Source: Pseudomonadota bacterium (lineage in GTDB: Bacteria; Pseudomonadota; Alphaproteobacteria; Sphingomonadales; Sphingomonadaceae). Taken from it: 64,000 nucleotides of DNA. This document shows positions 59,873 to 64,000 of this stretch, in pieces. The notes beneath the pieces are model-generated. The model did no database searches and was not told the DNA's origin. It saw nothing but the letters and a program-made list of their open reading frames with translations. Made by a program: the position numbers and the translations under genes. Each line of letters opens with the position of its first letter. Within the stretch, counting starts at the first letter, position 1. Location: NCBI GenBank assembly GCA_023423655.1, contig JAFAFE010000006.1:940085-1004084 (forward strand), in the 5' to 3' direction.

Positions 59873-60176
59873 CAACATCTCCTTATCCATTGTCGTAATT
59901 CATTGTCGTGCGCCATGTTTCGCGCGCTATGCGACAGTCATAGAAGGTGGCGGCGGCATTGCAAAGCCGCATGGGCGTAAGGGCTTGTATCGAAATGTAA
60001 GGGCTTCGGGGCGGTGAAGGAAAAAGCGTTCGCGCGGAGGTGTGGAGGGAGAGGTTTTTTGATTCACGCAGAGACGCAGAGAATAGGGAGACGCAGAGGG
60101 TTGGTGTGCAAAGAATAGTGTGCGGCATGCGGAAAGTCGGCGAACGAAAGGCGAGTTCCAATACCCGGACTCCCCC

Positions 60177-60280
60177 CTCCGTTCGCCCTGAGTAGCCTCC
60201 TTCAGGAGGCGTATCAAAGGGCATGGTTGACATCGGTGCTTCGATACGGGTTCTGCGAACCCTACTCAGCACGAACGGAG
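60177..60280. repeat. palindromic repeat related to 54416-54530
   Basis: CTCCGTTCGCCCTGAGTAG (60177-60195) and CTACTCAGCACGAACGGAG (60262-60280) pair with one mismatch; inner GCCTCCTTCAGGAGGC and GGGTTCTGCGAACCC form small hairpins. The outer arm CGTTCG-CTGAGTAG is shared with 54416-54530. Confidence 0.88.
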
Positions 60281-60512
60281 ATTATAGTTTCCAGTCCTAA
60301 TGTTCGGCGCATATTTCTTGCTCCTAATCACAGACATTTTTTCCAGCCTTAACATCATCCGGCGCGCCCGCACCAATATCCTGCCCCTCTGCGCCTCTGC
60401 GTGAACCTCTTTCAAAAAATCTCCGCGCCTCCGCGCCTCCGCGTAATCCTTGCCACCTCTCTGCGCGCGCCCTTTGCCAAAGCCACAACCCGCAACCCAA
60501 AGCCCCACCAAC

Positions 60513-60552
60513 AAAAAACCGCCCGTCCCTTGCCGGAACGAGCGGTATTTTT
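60513..60552 (-). terminator. intrinsic terminator downstream of the phasin gene
   Basis: On the minus strand ACCGCTCGTTCC pairs with GGGACGGGCGGT over 12 positions with two G-U pairs around a GGCAA-type loop, followed by TTTTTTGTTGG. It is about 130 bp after the phasin stop. Confidence 0.75.
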
Positions 60553-60681
60553 GAGCGAAGGGTCTTTCCCCGCCGATGAGGAGAGGAGAGTGGGGAGAAA
60601 GCCGCCTTCGCTCGTCGGGCGACTCCGCGCCGCCGGAAATGTTACCTGAAACATTCCGGCGCGCAGGAGCGCCTTATGGGC

Positions 60682-61551
60682 TTATGCAGCCGATTTGAAC
60701 TTCGACACAGCCACCGCAACGCGGTTCGAAATCGGCTGGAACATGTCGTTTGCAAGCTTCAGAACGGCTTCGCTGTTCTTCGAGGTTTGCTTGACGGCAG
60801 CGTCGAACGCGTTGCGCGACAATTCACCCTGAAGCTGGAAGAATTCGGTCGGGGTCTTGACGGCCGCAACCTTCTTCAGCGCAGCGGTGCTGTCTTCAAA
60901 GCTCTGCTTGGCGAATTCGACATAATCGCGGGTCAGGTCCTGGCTGCCCTTGAGGCCGATCTTGCCGGCTTCAACAACGGCTTCAACATTGCCCTTGGTG
61001 AATTCCACAGCGTCCTTGGCCAGTTCCTGACCCTTTTCAGCCGCAGCCTTCGCCTTGCTGTTATAGTCGCCGAAAAATTCTTCAGCCTTGGCCTGAGCTT
61101 CTTCAGCGAAATTCTTAACGGTGTTAGCCATTTTCTTAATTCCTTCTTGGTTGGCTGCGGGCTTGGCCGACGCAGCCTTGGTGGTTTTGATGGTCTTGGC
61201 AGCGGCGGCCTTGGGAGCCGACTTGCGCGCTGCCGTTTTGGTCGTTTTTGCCTTGGGAGCCGCGGCTTTTTTCACAGCCGTCTTTTTGGGCGCGCTTGCC
61301 TTGGGCGCTGCCGGAGCAGCCGCCTTGGCAACAGCCGGTTTGGCCGGAGCACTTTTGGGCGCAACCGGTGCAGCAGCAGCCGGAACCACCTTGGGCGCTT
61401 CGGTCTTGACCGTAGCGGGGGCCGTTACAGCTTTATCGGCTGCAAAATTGGTGCCGCTCACCGGAGCCGCAGGGGTGCCGGTAGTCGAACTGGCCGCAGC
61501 ATAGGCTGCTTCCGCCGACTTCGCGCTTTTATCTTCAAATTTGGTCGCCAT
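60682..61551 (-). CDS. phasin with Ala/Lys/Pro-rich N-terminal arm
   Basis: A 289-residue protein. Residues 1-135 are a low-complexity A/K/P/T-rich arm (AAPKKTAVKKAAAPKAKTT, APKSAPAKPAVAKAAAP), resembling histone-H1-like tails. Residues 141-289 are a phasin-2 domain: MANTVKNFAEEAQAKAEEFF, DLTRDYVEFAKQSFEDSTAA and FFQLQGELSRNAFDAAVKQTSK. Phasins coat polyhydroxyalkanoate granules. An internal ATG at 61131, with AAGGA nine bases upstream, would give the classic 149-residue phasin alone. Two mirrored TGC-rich sites lie upstream. Confidence 0.85.
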   Translation of the reverse strand: MATKFEDKSAKSAEAAYAAASSTTGTPAAPVSGTNFAADKAVTAPATVKTEAPKVVPAAAAPVAPKSAPAKPAVAKAAAPAAPKASAPKKTAVKKAAAPKAKTTKTAARKSAPKAAAAKTIKTTKAASAKPAANQEGIKKMANTVKNFAEEAQAKAEEFFGDYNSKAKAAAEKGQELAKDAVEFTKGNVEAVVEAGKIGLKGSQDLTRDYVEFAKQSFEDSTAALKKVAAVKTPTEFFQLQGELSRNAFDAAVKQTSKNSEAVLKLANDMFQPISNRVAVAVSKFKSAA

Positions 61552-61572
61552 GATGACGCTCCTTCATTTTCA

Positions 61573-61587
61573 TGCTGCACTGCACAA
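61573..61587. promoter_or_regulatory. candidate PhaR operator, proximal
   Basis: TGCTGCACTGCACAA lies 22 bp upstream of the phasin start. PhaR repressors of alphaproteobacteria bind TGC-rich sites (CTGC-N3-4-GCAG type). It is the mirror image of the site at 61620-61634. Confidence 0.5.
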
Positions 61588-61619
61588 TATAGGAAGTGGT
61601 TGCCGATTTCAACTATTTT

Positions 61620-61634
61620 TTGTGCAGTGCAACA
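61620..61634. promoter_or_regulatory. candidate PhaR operator, distal
   Basis: TTGTGCAGTGCAACA differs at one position from the reverse complement of TGCTGCACTGCACAA at 61573-61587. The two sites flank the likely promoter spacer of 32 bp. Autoregulation by PhaR is inferred. Confidence 0.5.
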
Positions 61635-61679
61635 TAAATGTCATGGTGGAGGGTGACTGGCGCTCATACTGGGCGGCGC

Positions 61680-61720
61680 ACAGGCCCTCCCCCGGCCCCC
61701 TCCCGCAAGCGGGAGGGGAG
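61680..61720. repeat. GC-rich hairpin repeat, second copy
   Basis: CCCCTCCCGC and GCGGGAGGGG around AA (61697-61718), preceded by GGCCCTCCCCC. Over about 40 bp it repeats the 56919-56957 sequence. It lies between DUF2585 and the phasin promoter. Confidence 0.8.
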
Positions 61721-61761
61721 AATATGTAAATGCGGGAATCCGCAGCAACGCCGCGCACAAT

Positions 61762-62355
61762 CTATTGGAACGGCGCGCCGCCCTGCCAGTTGCGGATGGT
61801 CTCGTTGGGGGCCAGCAGCATCCACACATTGAGCGTCAGATTGTCGCGGATGGTGGCCAATGTCATCGCCTCGAACGCCAAAGCGAGCGCGACCACCCAC
61901 CATGCCTTGACCCTATCCCATGCGGCAAACAGGAAACCGGCCATCATCCAGATAATGTCGAACAGGCTGTTGAGGAGCGAATCGCCCGAATAGCCATAAG
62001 AAATGGTCGCCTCGCGATAGCGGTCGATGATGACCGGCGAATTTTCGAGTATCTCCCATCCGCCCTCGACCAGCACGGCGAGCAGCAAGCGCAGCCCCAA
62101 AGGCCGGTGGCGCAACAATAGCCAGCCGACCCCATAGAAGATAAAGCCGTGGATGATGTGGCTGAACGTGTACCAGTCCGCAATATGCTGGCTGTTTTCT
62201 GCCGACTGGACGATGCCGTGCCATAATTTGACTGTGCCGCAAGTGCAAATGACGGGGCGGCCCATCGCCAGCATGATCGCGATAAAGGCGAGCAAGGCGA
62301 TGGTGACCGCTATCCACCATCTGCGTCCGATCTGCGAGAATATCTTGTCCGTCAC
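61762..62355 (-). CDS. DUF2585 (UPF0314) family membrane protein
   Basis: A 197-residue membrane protein found mainly in alphaproteobacteria. MGRPVICTCGTVKLWHG is the family signature with two cysteines, followed by HIADWYTFSHIIHGFIFYG and EGGWEILENSPVIIDRYRE. It has about five hydrophobic segments. Function unknown. It is divergent from gmk. Confidence 0.92.
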   Translation of the reverse strand: MTDKIFSQIGRRWWIAVTIALLAFIAIMLAMGRPVICTCGTVKLWHGIVQSAENSQHIADWYTFSHIIHGFIFYGVGWLLLRHRPLGLRLLLAVLVEGGWEILENSPVIIDRYREATISYGYSGDSLLNSLFDIIWMMAGFLFAAWDRVKAWWVVALALAFEAMTLATIRDNLTLNVWMLLAPNETIRNWQGGAPFQ

Positions 62356-62459
62356 CCGTCACCCTCTTGACCCGGACCGCCTGATGGAACAGGAGCGGCC
62401 ATGCGCGATACTTATCCGACCTCTAAAGAGATTAGCTCCTTGCACAAGGGGCAGAACCG

Positions 62460-63116
62460 ATGAGCGTCCCGTCGGAAGCCGGTGGGAGCCTTGCGCGGCG
62501 CGGCGTCTTGTTCGTCCTGTCCTCGCCGTCGGGAGCCGGAAAATCGACGATTGCGCGCAAGCTCATGGAAAATGATGACCAGCTTTCCATGTCGGTGTCC
62601 GCCACCACCCGCCCGCCACGTCCGGGCGAAGTCGATGGCAAACATTATCACTTTGTCGATGTGCCGACCTTCAAGAATATGGTCGGCGACGGCGAATTCC
62701 TTGAATGGGCGCATGTGTTCGGCCACCGTTACGGCACCCCGCGCGCGCCGGTCGAAGCGAGCCTTGATGCGGGATGCGATGTGTTGTTCGACATTGACTG
62801 GCAAGGCGCGCAGCAGCTTTATCAGGAAGCGGGCAATGATGTGGTGCGCGTGTTCGTACTGCCGCCCTCGATGATCGAGCTGGAGCGCCGCTTGCGCGCG
62901 CGTAACACCGACAGCGCCGAAGTCATTGACGCGCGCATGGAACGCGCCGCGTCCGAAATCGGCCACTGGGACGGCTATGATTATGTGCTGGTCAATGATG
63001 ATGTGGAGCGCTGCTATGAGCAGGTCCACACCATTTTGCGCGCCGAACGCCTGCGCCGCAGCCGCCAGACCGGGCTTATCGGCTTTGTCCGGCGGATGGT
63101 GCGGAAAGGCGAATAA
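62460..63116 (+). CDS. gmk: guanylate kinase
   Basis: A 218-residue enzyme that phosphorylates GMP to GDP. SSPSGAGKSTIARKLM is the P-loop, SVSATTRPPRPGEVDGKHYHFVD the GMP-binding region (split block), and GSAVEASLDAGCDVLFDIDWQGA-type sequence the lid/core. It is a single gene here; rpoZ, often its neighbour, is absent. Confidence 0.97.
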   Translation: MSVPSEAGGSLARRGVLFVLSSPSGAGKSTIARKLMENDDQLSMSVSATTRPPRPGEVDGKHYHFVDVPTFKNMVGDGEFLEWAHVFGHRYGTPRAPVEASLDAGCDVLFDIDWQGAQQLYQEAGNDVVRVFVLPPSMIELERRLRARNTDSAEVIDARMERAASEIGHWDGYDYVLVNDDVERCYEQVHTILRAERLRRSRQTGLIGFVRRMVRKGE

Positions 63117-63165
63117 CCGCCTTTCCGGCATCCTTATTATCGGCCTTTACGGCGGCCTTTTCGCG

Positions 63166-63603
63166 TCAGTCTTTCAACCGCAATTTTTCAAGCAAGGCGA
63201 CAAATTCCGGGCGTAACGCCCGCGCGCCTTGCGTGTCGGTATAAACCAAAGTGCAATCACAGGTCGCGACACAAATATCATTCTGGAAGGCCGCCGAAGC
63301 GATCTCCCAGGATGCGGTGCCGATACGCTTGATCCCGTTGGCAATGTGCAACAGGCCGGGGAAATGCGCTTCGGCAATATAGTTGATCGCAAGGCTTGCG
63401 ATCAGCAAACGATCCCCCGGCGCGCGCGGCAGGCCCGCCGTGCCGTTCAAATGGTTGAACTTGATGCGGCCAGCCTCGAAAATCCCCGCCATTGCCACAT
63501 TATTGATATGGCCAAGCGGGTCGAGATCCTGAAAGCGCGGCTCGACCGTTACGGTTACGGGATAGCTATCCGCCAACAGGCGGCGTCCATCGGGTCTGCC
63601 CAT
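63166..63603 (-). CDS. hotdog-fold acyl-CoA thioesterase
   Basis: A 145-residue protein of the 4-hydroxybenzoyl-CoA thioesterase type. The N-terminal FQDLDPLGHINNVAMAGIFEAGR holds the conserved Asp and the H-x-N-N helix cap. Its real substrate is unknown. It follows the SDR gene on the same strand with three bases between them, so the two are likely an operon. Confidence 0.88.
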   Translation of the reverse strand: MGRPDGRRLLADSYPVTVTVEPRFQDLDPLGHINNVAMAGIFEAGRIKFNHLNGTAGLPRAPGDRLLIASLAINYIAEAHFPGLLHIANGIKRIGTASWEIASAAFQNDICVATCDCTLVYTDTQGARALRPEFVALLEKLRLKD

Positions 63604-63605
63604 GT

Positions 63606-64000
63606 TTAGCGCGGTGGCATCCGGAGCGCGCCGTCAAGACGCACATCTTCGCCGTTGAAATAATCATTTTCGATCATCGCAAGCGCAAGCTGGGCATATT
63701 CGCCGGGGTCGCCCAATCGCTTGGGATAGGGGACGCTTGCCGACAAGGCTTCCTGCGCCTTTTCAGGCAATCCCGCGAGCAAAGGCGTTTTGAACAGGCC
63801 GGGCAGGATGGTGTTGACGCGCACGCCTTCATTCATAAGGTCGCGCGCAATCGGGAGGGTCATGCCGACCACGCCGCCCTTGGACGCCGAATAGGCCGCC
63901 TGGCCGATCTGGCCATCTTCAGCTGCAACGCTGGCGGTATTGACGATCGCACCGCGCAGGCCAAGTTCGTCCATCGGGTCGAGCGTCAGCATCCCTGCCG
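63606..64000 (-). CDS. SDR family oxidoreductase, cut by the window edge
   Basis: The C-terminal 131 codons of a short-chain dehydrogenase; the N-terminal glycine motif lies beyond the window. The visible catalytic residues are Ser in VNTASVAA and YSASK (Tyr and Lys), followed by VRVNTILPGLFKTPL. The C-terminus FNGEDVRLDGALRMPPR is typical of HSD10-like 3-hydroxyacyl-CoA dehydrogenases. It is just upstream of a thioesterase gene, which fits fatty-acid or CoA-ester metabolism. Confidence 0.88.
   Translation of the reverse strand, partial: AGMLTLDPMDELGLRGAIVNTASVAAEDGQIGQAAYSASKGGVVGMTLPIARDLMNEGVRVNTILPGLFKTPLLAGLPEKAQEALSASVPYPKRLGDPGEYAQLALAMIENDYFNGEDVRLDGALRMPPR

Larger units (their letters stand above)
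59873..60681. repeat. 809-bp intergenic region with several repeat families
   Basis: No gene that I can support. It contains ACGCAGAGACGCAGAG-type repeats (60026-60102), CTGCGCCTCTGCGTGAA and CGCGCCTCCGCGCCTCCGCG (60385-60450, opposite orientation), an inverted repeat at 60177-60280 and the phasin terminator at 60513-60552. The first block resembles 22838-23280, so the family is dispersed. Confidence 0.65.

Overview
The window looks like chromosomal DNA from a GC-rich alphaproteobacterium, most likely order Sphingomonadales (Sphingopyxis/Sphingorhabdus-like). This rests on the gene mix: Coq4, an mlaEFD-plus-lipoprotein locus, a DUF2585 protein, a phasin with an Ala/Lys/Pro-rich arm, ClpS, SspB, PdeM, and a large TonB-dependent receptor. 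The intergenic palindromes of the CTGAG-CTGTCGAAG and GTCATTGCGAGC types also fit. The genus is an inference. I see no phage, insertion sequence, integron, CRISPR array, tRNA or rRNA gene.

Layout. 219-3778: a lipoprotein gene coupled to an M14/AstE-like zinc hydrolase, convergent with rimK and a RimB-like zinc protease. 3805-21215: the str-S10-spc translation supercluster on the minus strand, read rpsL-rpsG-fusA-tuf-rpsJ-rplC-D-W-B-rpsS-rplV-rpsC-rplP-rpmC-rpsQ-rplN-X-E-rpsN-rpsH-rplF-R-rpsE-rpmD-rplO-secY-adk, ending in an exported SRPBCC protein; the alpha operon (rpsM-rpsK-rpoA-rplQ) does not follow adk. 21216-33233: a putative small outer-membrane protein, a ThiE/TenI-like gene divergent from the YggS gene, a TonB receptor, pdeM, trhO, a two-domain retropepsin-like protease, rpoN and lptB. 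33234-41458: purL, coq4, an iron-storage pair bfd-bfr behind a Fur-box-like site, an SMP-30-like secreted protein coupled to a DUF418 membrane protein, a mini-protein with a PEP-CTERM-like tail, and hisF. 41459-49094: hisA, hisH and hisB, sspB, a HAD-IB phosphatase, and the mlaE-mlaF-mlaD-lipoprotein operon. 49095-64000: pepN, an SDR-like epimerase, an EamA transporter, murA, clpS, an M16 peptidase, a phasin with two candidate PhaR operators, DUF2585, gmk, a hotdog thioesterase and an SDR gene cut by the window edge.

How the parts work together. Most of the window is housekeeping: translation (ribosomal proteins, EF-Tu, EF-G, SecY), nucleotide supply (adk, gmk, purL), histidine synthesis, cell-envelope assembly (murA, lptB, Mla) and protein quality control (clpS, sspB, pepN, M16). 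The least ordinary signals are regulatory or architectural. Intrinsic-terminator-shaped hairpins sit inside the ribosomal supercluster just before rpsJ, rplC and rplO, with another between rplO and secY. The phasin has an internal ribosome-binding site and ATG, plus paired TGC-rich operators. The RimK/RimB/M14 neighbourhood could be a protein C-terminal glutamate-editing module. Several dispersed palindromic repeat families lie between genes.

Starts were chosen from ribosome-binding sites, overlaps with upstream genes and family N-termini; the choice is stated where it is uncertain.
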